Source: Paenibacillus psychroresistens (GTDB taxonomy: Bacteria; Bacillota; Bacilli; Paenibacillales; NBRC-103111). Taken from it: a DNA stretch of 64,000 nt. The position numbers were made by a program, and so were the translations under genes. The notes under the pieces were generated by a model that made no database searches, was not told the DNA's origin, and saw only the letters and a list, made by a program, of their open reading frames with translations. The stretch lies in assembly GCF_009728935.1 (NCBI RefSeq), contig NZ_CP034235.1, positions 7,899,501 to 7,963,500 on the forward strand, written 5' to 3'. Shown here in pieces: positions 7,436 to 15,871 of the stretch; position 1 is the first letter of the stretch, and each line of letters starts with the position of its first letter.

Positions 7436-8952
7436 TGTTTCGCGTTGTCATTGTTGAAGATGAGCCCCCAATTATACGCAGTATTAAAGAGAAAATTATC
7501 AGCATTGACCCTGACTTTAAAGTAGTTGGCGAGTACCATAACGGGACTGCAGCGATGCTGGAAATGGATATCGTAAAGCCGCATGTGCTGATTACAGATT
7601 TGCAGATGCCTGTTATGGATGGGGCTGCATTATTGGAGCAGGTGCGTGAGAAATATCCGGAGATTATATGCGTCATTCTCACTGGATATCAGAATTACGA
7701 ATATACCCGCATGGCAATACGCCGGGGTATTACAGACTATCTATTAAAGCCACCAACCGTGGATAGTATAGCAGAGCTGCTGACTGCTCTTAAAGATAAT
7801 CTCATGCAGAACCAATCGTTGGTCGAAGCGGAAATCCTCCAGCATATGGCTTTTCCCAACCATCATTCACTTGAGAATTTCACCAAAACGGAGAAGATGG
7901 CACGCGAATATTTCTACCATGCGAATTATATATTGCTATATGCCTGGATTCCTCCAGAGCTGCAGACCAGCCTCCCTTTAACACAGCTGTTGGATAAGGC
8001 TGGCGAATTTCCCAGACAAGGGGAACGGCATTATCTAATTTCTGCTTCTGCACATGAGTGTATCCTCTTATTTGGTATTCATGATATTCAGGAGAAGCGC
8101 TACCTGGAGATTGAAGCGGATCTCCGAGGATTATCAGATACCGAAGCAGTCAGCTTCGTCTTACTGCCAGTTGAAGACGGTCTTGCCCGCATCCCGCAGC
8201 TGCTTACTAAAGCACGCAAAGCGGCTTTCACCCATAATTATGTAGAAAAAATGTCTTTTGAGGTTGTTAAAGCTGCTGAACCCATACATGATTCCCGTAG
8301 AATGGATCTCTCTGTTAATCATTTGAACCATTTAATTTCTTTTCAGCGCAAGCAAAAGCAGCATGAATTCGAAAAGCAGCTGTTATCAATAATCGCCATC
8401 TGTGAATTGGAAGCAGCCCCGAGGGCATTGTGGGTGGAAACGATGCAGCATCTTGTAAGGGTACTCGAATCCAATGCGCAGCCATCGATAGCTTCTGATA
8501 AAGCCAGAAGCATGGAGGATGAGATCAAGCATGCGATTTGGGGAACCCGAGAATCCGCGTTAATTATCGATCATCTCAAGCGCATTTTCGGAAGACTTTT
8601 TCAGGAAAATGAAGAAGCAGAGCAAGCAGATTGGCTTACCGAGGTAGAGGAATATCTGGAGAAATATTACGTGACCAATATCTCGCTGACCGATCTTTCC
8701 GAGAAATTCAACCTGAACCCTTCCTATCTCAGCTATGTTTTTAAGAGTAAAAATCACAAATCTCCCTTGGATTATCTAATATAACTGCGGGTCGAAGAAG
8801 CCAAACGGTTGATTAAAGAGCATCCACGCTTGCTGTTTAAAGATATTGCAGAGCAAGTTGGTTATCCAGATCCTTATTACTTCAGTAAGCTGTTCAAGCA
8901 AATTACCGGCCTGACACCAACCGAATACAAAAGAGCTCAGCTATATAGCTGA
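7435..8952 (+). pseudogene. YesN/AraC-type response regulator broken by a nonsense codon
   Basis: The receiver domain (Asp55 in ITDLQMPVMDG), the linker and the first AraC helix-turn-helix read normally for 449 residues up to SPLDYLI. A TAA at 8782-8784 then stops translation. In the same frame the next 55 residues are a perfect continuation (LRVEEAKRLIKEHP, DIAEQVGYPDPYYFSKLF, GLTPTEYK) ending in TGA at 8950-8952. A TAT/TAC to TAA change is the likely event. The truncated product lacks the second helix-turn-helix, so DNA binding should be lost. Its kinase is also broken. Confidence 0.9.
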
Positions 8953-8973
8953 GCCCTCATAAATCTGCCTATA

Positions 8974-10026
8974 CTACTCGTTCTCTGCTTCCCATCTAGC
9001 TATTTCATCGCGAACACGCGGCGCTACTTCTTTACCCAGCAGCTCAATGGCTCTCATGACTTCTTCGTGAGGCATTGTACCGATAGGCACATGCAGGAAG
9101 AAGCGTGTAATTCCTACGTTCTTGCGGAGGTGTATAATTTTCTGGGCGACAGTCTCTGGGTCACCTACATATAAAGCTCCTTCGAAGCTGCGTGCAGCAT
9201 CAAAGCTGGATCGGTCGTAATGGCCCCAGCCCCGCTCTTTGCCGAGCATATTCATCGTTGCTTGAGTAGATGGGAAGAATTTATCTGCCGCGAGCTCCGT
9301 GTTCTCACCAACAAAACCATGGGAGTGAGAAGCAACAGGCAGCTTCGATACATCATGGCCTGCATGAGTAGCTGCTTTCTTATAGAGCTGCACCAGTGGT
9401 GCAAATTGCAGCGGACTTCCGCCAATAATCGCTAGTACAAGCGGTAAACCAAGCAGACCAGCACGGATAACGGATTCCGAATTTCCCCCGCTCCCTATCC
9501 ACACGGGTAAAGGATTCTGCACAGGCCGCGGGTATACACCTAGATTAGTAAAAGCTGGTCGATGCCCGCCCTTCCAGGTTACCTTCTCCGAATCCCGTAA
9601 TTTTAGCAGCAGCTCCAGCTTCTCTTCGAACAACTCATCATAGTCTTTTAGATCATAGCCAAACAGTGGAAAGGATTCTATAAATGAACCCCGACCTGCC
9701 ATAATCTCTGCTCGTCCATTCGAAATACCGTCTAGTGTAGCAAAATCCTGAAACACACGCACCGGATCGGCCGATGATAGCACAGTAACGGCACTAGTCA
9801 GGCGAATTCGTTTCGTCTGTGAAGCAGCCGCAGCCAGCAAGACTACAGGCGAAGACGCTGCATAATCTTTACGATGATGTTCGCCTACGCCAAATACATC
9901 CAGCCCAACTTGATCGGCAAGCACAATTTCCTCGACAACCTCACGCAATCGCTGCGCATGACTCATTACTTCACCTGTTTGAACATCTGGTGATGTTTCT
10001 ACAAACGTGCTTACTCCTATCTCCAC
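8974..10026 (-). CDS. LLM-class flavin-dependent oxidoreductase
   Basis: A 350-residue luciferase-like monooxygenase, the usual family length. Visible family features are the VFGVGEHHRKDYAASSP segment, RIRLTSAVTVLSSADPVRV, RAEIMAGRGSFIESF and PVWIGSGG. These form the TIM-barrel that binds reduced FMN. Such enzymes transfer one oxygen atom to an unknown small substrate in the cytoplasm. It is a single gene 22 bp beyond the YesN remnant; no partner gene tells its substrate. Confidence 0.92.
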   Translation of the reverse strand: MEIGVSTFVETSPDVQTGEVMSHAQRLREVVEEIVLADQVGLDVFGVGEHHRKDYAASSPVVLLAAAASQTKRIRLTSAVTVLSSADPVRVFQDFATLDGISNGRAEIMAGRGSFIESFPLFGYDLKDYDELFEEKLELLLKLRDSEKVTWKGGHRPAFTNLGVYPRPVQNPLPVWIGSGGNSESVIRAGLLGLPLVLAIIGGSPLQFAPLVQLYKKAATHAGHDVSKLPVASHSHGFVGENTELAADKFFPSTQATMNMLGKERGWGHYDRSSFDAARSFEGALYVGDPETVAQKIIHLRKNVGITRFFLHVPIGTMPHEEVMRAIELLGKEVAPRVRDEIARWEAENE

Positions 10027-10048
10027 TTACAATCCCTCCCACTTATAT

Positions 10049-10393
10049 TTATAGTTTTTTAACAAACTCAGATTTCAATTTCATAGCTCCAAAGCCGTCA
10101 ATTTTGCAATCAATATTGTGATCCCCATCCACTATCAGGCGGATATTTTTGACTTTCGTGCCTATTTTCAGATCAGATGTGCTTCCTTTTACCTTAAGGT
10201 TTTTGATTATAGTAATCGAATCACCATCATTTAAAATATTACCATTGGCATCTTTGACAATATTGTTCTCTTCACTGTTTCCAGATTCTACTTCTAAAGT
10301 CCACTCATGACCACATTCTGGACAAACCAAAAGGCTTCCGTTTTCGTAAGTGTATTGTGAATTGCATTGTGGGCAATTAGGTAAATCCGCCAT
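10049..10393 (-). CDS. yjdM: YjdM (PhnA-family) zinc-ribbon protein
   Basis: A 114-residue protein with an N-terminal zinc ribbon (CPQCNSQYTYENGSLLVCPEC, Cys pairs at residues 8/11 and 24/27). The conserved body follows (VKDANGNILNDGDSITIIKN, LKVKGSTSDLKIGTKVKN, DGDHNIDCKIDGFG). Length and order match the YjdM family, formerly called PhnA and linked by name to alkylphosphonate genes, although members usually stand alone as here. The molecular function is not established. Confidence 0.95.
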   Translation of the reverse strand: MADLPNCPQCNSQYTYENGSLLVCPECGHEWTLEVESGNSEENNIVKDANGNILNDGDSITIIKNLKVKGSTSDLKIGTKVKNIRLIVDGDHNIDCKIDGFGAMKLKSEFVKKL

Positions 10394-10471
10394 AACTTCA
10401 CAGTCTCCATTCGATGTTGTTGATCCAAGTATATTTGAATTACGGCAAGGATTCCACTAAATGCGACAAAG

Positions 10472-11317
10472 CTAACTCTTGATATAATCCATAAGCCGGA
10501 TCTTGGTCTCTGAAATATCCTCTGTTCGCTCTTGTTCAAATTGTTCCGAGGTCTGACTAATTATGAGGTTCCATCCTCCTGAATATGTTCTTGTTTTAGT
10601 TAAATCAATGAATTTATGCGATTCACGATTACCAATTACTTCGAATAAATCTGAATATGGCTTAAAGCCATCCGGAGTAAACCACTGGACATCTGCACTC
10701 TCCATTGTGATATAAGCGCCGTTTTCAAATTGTTTTATTGGACGAACAAGCACTTCAGCCGATTCGAAATCACGGAGTGAAGGTTTTTCCTCCTGATTAA
10801 TCCTAGTTTTAACAATAACGTTATCCCCCCATTCTTTAGATTCAACTATTTCTAAGATGAACGCCCCGCCATAATTCCCATTAGAAAGCTGAAAAACAAT
10901 GCAGTCTCCCTTTTGAAATATTGCTGGCTTATAGCGAAATTTCCTTCGTTTTTTTGGACTCTCTTTAACTACAGAAAAAGCTGCTAAGAACTTGGAGAGT
11001 ACCTTTCTTCTTGCAATTATGTCCTTTTCACTTGCTTCAAGCTCTCTCCAGATTCGTATATCTTCTTAACCTTCTATCAAAGATTTTACTTTTTCAAACA
11101 CCTCAGGTTCAAGTGCCTTACATTCCCATTGTGCTTTGGCTAATGCAAACCAAAAATTAGTATGATCCTCTTCACAGCGAATGGTTTCATCAAATATCTC
11201 AATTAACGCTCTTGAAATCTCATCTGCTTCCTGACCCTCATTGTACATGGAGAAAAATCTTTCATACACTTCACAGTAGGTATCATTGCTAGAAATCCCC
11301 GTTCCCCATGCCCCCAT
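10472..11317 (-). pseudogene. DUF4259-like protein gene interrupted by in-frame TAA
   Basis: The start at 11317 (MGAWGTGISSNDTYCEVYE) is chosen because MGAWG is the conserved N-terminus and GAGGAG stands 7 bases upstream; an ATG 15 bases earlier is also in frame. After 83 residues a TAA at 11068-11066 stops translation. The same frame then stays open for about 197 more residues, EDIRIWRELEASEKDI through FRYKPAIFQKGDCIVFQLSN to LMDYIKS, ending at 10472. Proteins of this kind have the MGAWG head and the 'kGDciafQL' domain on one chain, so this is one gene split by a nonsense mutation. Function unknown; a shortened 83-residue head could still be made. Confidence 0.72.
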
Positions 11318-11472
11318 TATCTCACTCCTCATTTAAGCTTAGTCTTATTTTACAATAACCACAGTTACTTTTCTTTAACTTACTTACTAATATTTCAGCC
11401 CTTACTTACGACTGTTAATTCAGCTATACTAATTCCAGCAAGTAATGTAATCACTTAGGAGGAAATAAACCA

Positions 11473-12390
11473 ATGAGGACAATAAAACTGGGTTCCAGCA
11501 CATTAGAGGTGCCGGTCGTTGCAGTAGGGTGTATGCGTATTGATTCACTAGACAAAGCTGGGGCTGAACGATTTGTTCAAACAGCGCTTGAAGAAGGTGC
11601 AAACTTCTTCGATCATGCAGATATATACGCCGCTGGTAAATGTGAGGAAATATTCGCGGATGCTATCCACATGAATGCAAGTATTCGTGAGAAAATCATC
11701 CTGCAATCCAAGTGCGGCATTAGAAAAGGCATGTTCGACTTTTCCAAGGAACATATCCTTGAGTCAGTAGACAACATCTTGAAACGATTGAAAACCGATT
11801 ATCTGGACATTCTACTACTGCACCGCCCAGATACGTTAGTTGAACCGGAAGAAGTAGCAGCGGCTTTTGATATTCTTGAAAGCTCCGGTAAAGTGAGGCA
11901 TTTCGGTGTTTCCAATCAGACTCCTATGCAGATCCAACTGTTGAAGAAATCAGTGAAGCAACCGATTGTTGCCAACCAATTGCAATTAAGTATTACCAAT
12001 GCAACTATGATTACTCATGGATTTAATGTGAATATGGAGAATGCTGCTGCAGTAAGTCGGGACGAAGGCGTGCTTGATTATTGCCGACTGAATGATATCA
12101 CTATCCAGCCTTGGTCACCATTCCAATACGGATTCTTTGAGGGTGTATTCCTCGATAATGCTAAATTTCCGGTATTGAACCAAAAAATTGACGAAGTTGC
12201 AAAGAAATATGAAGTTAGCAACACAACGATTGCAATCGCTTGGCTTTTGCGCCATCCTGCACACATGCAGCCTGTAATCGGCACGATGAATATTGATCGG
12301 TTAAAGGACTGTATTAAAGCAAGCGATATTCATCTGACACGTGAAGAATGGTATGCTATCCTTCTTGCTGCAGGTAATGTGCTTCCTTAA
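11473..12390 (+). CDS. Aldo/keto reductase, YdhF type
   Basis: A 305-residue NADPH-dependent oxidoreductase with the AKR catalytic set: Asp and Tyr in FFDHADIYAAGK, Lys in LQSKCG, His in LLLHRPD. Cofactor-binding sequences near the C-terminus (VIGTMNIDRLKDC) follow the family. The order and length match the E. coli YdhF-like subgroup. AGGAGG is 8 bases before the ATG. It stands alone and ends at a strong hairpin terminator. Substrate unknown; cytoplasmic. Confidence 0.92.
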   Translation: MRTIKLGSSTLEVPVVAVGCMRIDSLDKAGAERFVQTALEEGANFFDHADIYAAGKCEEIFADAIHMNASIREKIILQSKCGIRKGMFDFSKEHILESVDNILKRLKTDYLDILLLHRPDTLVEPEEVAAAFDILESSGKVRHFGVSNQTPMQIQLLKKSVKQPIVANQLQLSITNATMITHGFNVNMENAAAVSRDEGVLDYCRLNDITIQPWSPFQYGFFEGVFLDNAKFPVLNQKIDEVAKKYEVSNTTIAIAWLLRHPAHMQPVIGTMNIDRLKDCIKASDIHLTREEWYAILLAAGNVLP

Positions 12391-12432
12391 TGCAAGAACT
12401 TGCTAAATAATAAACCTCTATTCTTACACAAT

Positions 12433-12475
12433 AAGAGCAATCAAACAGGATCTTTACTCCTGAATGATTGCTCTT
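12433..12475. terminator. Bidirectional terminator between convergent genes
   Basis: A perfect 11-bp stem AAGAGCAATCA (12433-12443) pairs with 12465-12475. An inner CAGGA/TCCTG pair extends it. A TTTATT run follows on the plus side. It lies between the aldo/keto reductase and the convergent collagen-like gene. Confidence 0.8.
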
Positions 12476-12500
12476 TATTGATTCGTATATGTTCGATGAA

Positions 12501-14657
12501 TTAAACTAACCCAGCGATCCAAGGTGATAATAGTAAACTTGTATCACTTGTATTTATTAACTGGCCAACTGTAAATCCTAAGATATTCTGAACCCTGAAA
12601 TTGATCGCAAAAGCGTTTACTACTGTCCCTGACCCTGTACTACGACCACCTAAAGTTGATCCGTTAATTTGGTTGTATACAGCAAGATAATATAAAATAT
12701 TACCTGAAAGAGTAGTAGGTGTAGTTAACGGTAAGATAAACAAACCACCTGTTAATGAAGTTGCTACCGTAGTTACAGCAACAACTATAGCGGACGAAGA
12801 AGAAAGTGGTTGTAAGACTGCCAGTTGGAAGGTACCTACGTTACTACCTATTTGAGTGACATAAACGGCAAGTCTACTGATTGGAGTTTGTTGTCCATTA
12901 AAAGCAAGCGCTCCTAGTGCCTGGTTGTTTCCTCCACCAACATTAAATGCAATTAATGAATTTATGTCCCCTATTTTAACAGTTTCAATAAATGCTGCAC
13001 TTGTCCCTGTTGCTCCTGTTACTCCCGTTACTCCAGTTGCCCCAGTTGCTCCCGTTACTCCTGTTGCTCCTGTTACTCCAGTTGCACCCGTTACCCCAGT
13101 TGCTCCCGTTACTCCTGTTGCTCCCGTTACTCCTGTTGTTCCCGTTACTCCTGTTGCTCCCGTTACTCCTGTTGCTCCCGTTACTCCTGTTGCTCCAGTT
13201 GCTCCCGTTGCTCCCGTTGCTCCTGTTGTTCCTGTTACTCCAGTTGCTCCTGTTGCTCCTGTTGCTCCTGTTGCTCCTGTAGCTCCTGTTGCTCCCGTTG
13301 CTCCCGTTACTCCCGTTACTCCCGTTACTCCAGTTGCTCCTGTTGCTCCCGTTACACCTGTTGCGCCAGTTACGCCAGTTACGCCAGTTACGCCAGTTGC
13401 ACCCGTTACTCCTGTTGCTCCTGTTGCTCCTGTTGCTCCTGGATCGCCTGTTGCACCCGTTACCCCAGTTGCTCCTGTTACTCCCGGATCACCTGTTGCA
13501 CCCGTTACCCCAGTTGCTCCTGTCACTCCCGAATCACCTGTTGCACCCATTACCCCAGTTGCGCCTGTTACTCCCGGATCACCCGTTGCACCCGTCACTC
13601 CAGTTACTCCCGCTACTCCCGGATCGCCTGTTGCACCCGTTACCCCAGTTGCTCCTGTCACTCCTGGATCGCCTGTTGCACCCGTTACCCCAGTTGCACC
13701 TGTTACTCCCGGATCGCCTGTTGCACCCGTTACCCCAGTTGCACCCGTCACTCCCGGATCGCCCGTTGCACCCGTCACTCCAGTTGCACCTGTTACTCCC
13801 GGATCGCCTGTTGCACCCGTTACCCCAGTTGCTCCCGCTACTCCCGGATCGCCTGTTGCACCTGTTACCCCAGTTGCTCCTGTTACTCCCGGATCACCTG
13901 TTGCACCCGTCACTCCAGTTGCGCCTGTTACACCTGTTGCGCCAGTTACGCCAGTTGCACCCGTTACTCCTGTTGTTCCTGTTACTCCAGTTGCACCTGT
14001 TACTCCCGGATCGCCTGTTGCACCCATTACGCCAGTTGCTCCCGCTACTCCCGGATCGCCTGTTGCACCCGTTACCCCAGTTGCTCCCGCTACTCCCGGA
14101 TCGCCTGTTGCACCCGTTACCCCAGTTGCTCCCGTCACTCCAGTTGCGCCCGCTACTCCCGGATCGCCCGTTGCACCCGCTACCCCAGTTGCTCCCGTTA
14201 CCCCAGTTGCACCCGTTACCCCAGTTGCTCCTGTTACTCCCGGATCGCCCGTTGCACCCGTCACTCCAGTTGCCCCCGCTACTCCCGGATCACCCGTTGC
14301 CCCTGTCACTCCAGTAGTACCCGTTGCTCCAGTAGCACCCATAGTTCCTACCGTTCCAGAGGAAGCTGTAGCCTTCAGAATGGCCTCGAGCTTATTCTCT
14401 AAAAGCATTTCTTTCTTAATCGCTTCTCTCATTGTCGCTTGAACACTTTCATTCACTAGTAGGATTGTACTAATGGAAGTCGGTATAGTTAGTCCTGGGA
14501 GAGTCCCCAAGCTATACTGAATTTTTTCTGCCTCGGCATTAATAATATGGCTTAGACCTAATTCTTCCATCGCAATCGATGCTAACAAGAGATTGAACAC
14601 ATCATCTCTAGTTATACTAATTGTTGGTGTAATATTTGGTATATTCGCTTGTGACAT
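12501..14657 (-). CDS. Collagen-like triple-helix repeat surface protein (BclA-like)
   Basis: A 718-residue protein in three parts. Residues 1-100 are a globular head (ITRDDVFNLLLASIAMEELG, then HIINAEAEKIQYSLGTLPG). This is the form seen at the start of many Bacillus/Paenibacillus collagen-like spore proteins. Residues about 105-575 are uninterrupted G-X-T/G-X-Y triplets, mainly GAT, GVT and GDP, with a 15-residue period. Residues 580-718 form a beta-rich C-terminal domain (FNVGGGNNQALGALAFNGQQ ... SPWIAGLV), probably the trimerising C1q/TNF-like knob. In BclA, threonines of GXT triplets are O-glycosylated and the protein forms the hair-like nap of the exosporium. A glycosyltransferase gene lies just upstream. 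No Sec signal is present, as for spore-coat proteins made in the mother cell. Confidence 0.92.
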   Translation of the reverse strand: MSQANIPNITPTISITRDDVFNLLLASIAMEELGLSHIINAEAEKIQYSLGTLPGLTIPTSISTILLVNESVQATMREAIKKEMLLENKLEAILKATASSGTVGTMGATGATGTTGVTGATGDPGVAGATGVTGATGDPGVTGATGVTGATGVTGATGVAGATGDPGVAGATGVTGATGVTGATGDPGVAGATGVTGATGDPGVAGATGVMGATGDPGVTGATGVTGTTGVTGATGVTGATGVTGATGVTGATGDPGVTGATGVTGATGDPGVAGATGVTGATGDPGVTGATGVTGATGDPGVTGATGVTGATGDPGVTGATGVTGATGDPGVTGATGVTGATGDPGVAGVTGVTGATGDPGVTGATGVMGATGDSGVTGATGVTGATGDPGVTGATGVTGATGDPGATGATGATGVTGATGVTGVTGVTGATGVTGATGATGVTGVTGVTGATGATGATGATGATGATGATGVTGTTGATGATGATGATGVTGATGVTGATGVTGTTGVTGATGVTGATGVTGATGVTGATGVTGATGATGVTGVTGATGTSAAFIETVKIGDINSLIAFNVGGGNNQALGALAFNGQQTPISRLAVYVTQIGSNVGTFQLAVLQPLSSSSAIVVAVTTVATSLTGGLFILPLTTPTTLSGNILYYLAVYNQINGSTLGGRSTGSGTVVNAFAINFRVQNILGFTVGQLINTSDTSLLLSPWIAGLV
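13000..14340. repeat. Tandem 9/45-bp repeat array inside collagen-like gene
   Basis: DNA-level tandem repetition: 9-bp triplet-pair units (plus strand, close to CCTGTTACT and CCAGTTGCT) organised into 45-bp higher-order units starting with a CCCGGATCGCCTGTTGC-like phrase, the complement of GDPG. The units are nearly identical at base level, which invites slippage and length change. The open frame on the opposite strand here is a shadow of the repeat. Confidence 0.9.
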
Positions 14658-14764
14658 TCACTTACCCCTTTCGTTATCAATTAGATTTCATTAATTTTTC
14701 ATTCTACCCTCTTCATTTAGTTGTGAAATTGCCTCCTATTACACCTATCCGAACATTAGCTTGT

Positions 14765-15871
14765 TTACATGGGGTTTGTTTTCGTTTTATTTTGTACTAT
14801 CAATTCTTCTAGAAGGTACATATTATTAATAACCCCTTGGTCTTTAGGGCGGTATTCCGAAACGATTTTATTGTGATGATAGGAAAGCTCATACTCACCC
14901 AGTTGGTAGTAGCAAATCCCCAATTGCATGTGTGGCAGCCACGTTCGGCTAACCTGATTTGAGATGGCCCACGATTTATTAGGAATTGGCGATTCTATGG
15001 CCAGTCTATACCAAAATACAGCTTGCTCAAATTGCTGACTCTCCAAAAAATAATAACCCAAACGACAGCAAGCTTCTGGACGAGGGATATCGTACTCAAA
15101 TGATTTGAATGTGATCTCCCGCTCCTTCTCTCGATCGCCAAGGTAATAATAACAATCAGCGAGTTTCGCGTATGCATGAATTTTATCTTCTTTTGTTAGG
15201 TGTTCCAAGTCTATGAACTTTTGATAGTACTGTATGGCTGTTTCAAATAAACGATGTTGATGAAGCTCCATAGCATAATGTAAAATATCCCGTCGTGTAA
15301 AATCCTGACCTGAAGATAAAAGCAGCTCATAAATCCTTAAATTCCGATCTGGGTCCGAGGTGCTCTGATTTTTCTTGTGAGTAATCACAATATCACTGTC
15401 CAAGAATGTGCCTTCTTCGATCAACAAGTCTTCGTGAACTGTACCCATCCATAGGTAGTTTTTGGACCTTTTAACCAATCTTGCACGTCGAACCTGTAAA
15501 GTAACATTCCCGCTCTCGTCAAAATCACAATTATAGAGCATAGAAACAACATCGACAGCAGGAGATAAGGATTGTTTTAATTGCAAAAGCTTCTGAAGAT
15601 CCTCAGGCAATAAAATATCATCTGCATCTAACCACAGGATATAATCCATTGTGGCTTCCTTATGGGAACGATTTCGAGCTCTTGAAAAATCATGAGTCCA
15701 TTCCAAATTGACAATTTGATTAGTCCACTTCCTAGCGATTTCTTTGGTACCATCTGTCGACCCCGTATCTACGATGATGATTTCATCCACAGCTTCATTA
15801 ATGGATAGTAAACATCTCCCCAAAGTATCTTGTTCGTCCTTCACGATCATACAAAGGCTAATGGTAATCAT
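14765..15871 (-). CDS. Family 2 glycosyltransferase with C-terminal TPR repeats
   Basis: A 368-residue protein. Residues 1-190 are a GT-A domain: TISLCMIVKDEQDTLGRCL, IIIVDTGSTDGTKEIA, and the metal-binding WLDADD motif. From about residue 195 to 350 there are TPR-like helix pairs (KLADCYYYLGDREKE, CCRLGYYFLESQQFEQAV, MQLGICYYQLGEYELSY). Enzymes of this build transfer a sugar to protein or glycan acceptors, the TPRs holding the acceptor. Its ATG shares one base with the stop of the propeller gene (TAATG), so the two are co-translated. The collagen-like gene follows 107 bp downstream, so glycosylation of these spore-surface proteins is the natural guess (inference). Confidence 0.9.
   Translation of the reverse strand: MITISLCMIVKDEQDTLGRCLLSINEAVDEIIIVDTGSTDGTKEIARKWTNQIVNLEWTHDFSRARNRSHKEATMDYILWLDADDILLPEDLQKLLQLKQSLSPAVDVVSMLYNCDFDESGNVTLQVRRARLVKRSKNYLWMGTVHEDLLIEEGTFLDSDIVITHKKNQSTSDPDRNLRIYELLLSSGQDFTRRDILHYAMELHQHRLFETAIQYYQKFIDLEHLTKEDKIHAYAKLADCYYYLGDREKEREITFKSFEYDIPRPEACCRLGYYFLESQQFEQAVFWYRLAIESPIPNKSWAISNQVSRTWLPHMQLGICYYQLGEYELSYHHNKIVSEYRPKDQGVINNMYLLEELIVQNKTKTNPM

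Noticed and set aside
10294..10539. 81-residue minus-strand frame between yjdM and the split gene
   Set aside because: It overlaps both neighbours out of frame, lacks a ribosome site and shows no protein-like content.
11066..11068. Stop codon recoding in the DUF4259-like gene
   Set aside because: The codon is TAA, not UGA, and no recoding hairpin is evident; nonsense mutation is simpler.
13289..14317. Leucine/proline-rich plus-strand frame
   Set aside because: Another shadow of the same repeats.
12925..14442. 505-residue plus-strand open frame rich in PVAPVTPV
   Set aside because: It is the mirror of the collagen-like GXT repeat on the minus strand; no ribosome site, and the minus-strand frame has a proper head and C-terminal domain.
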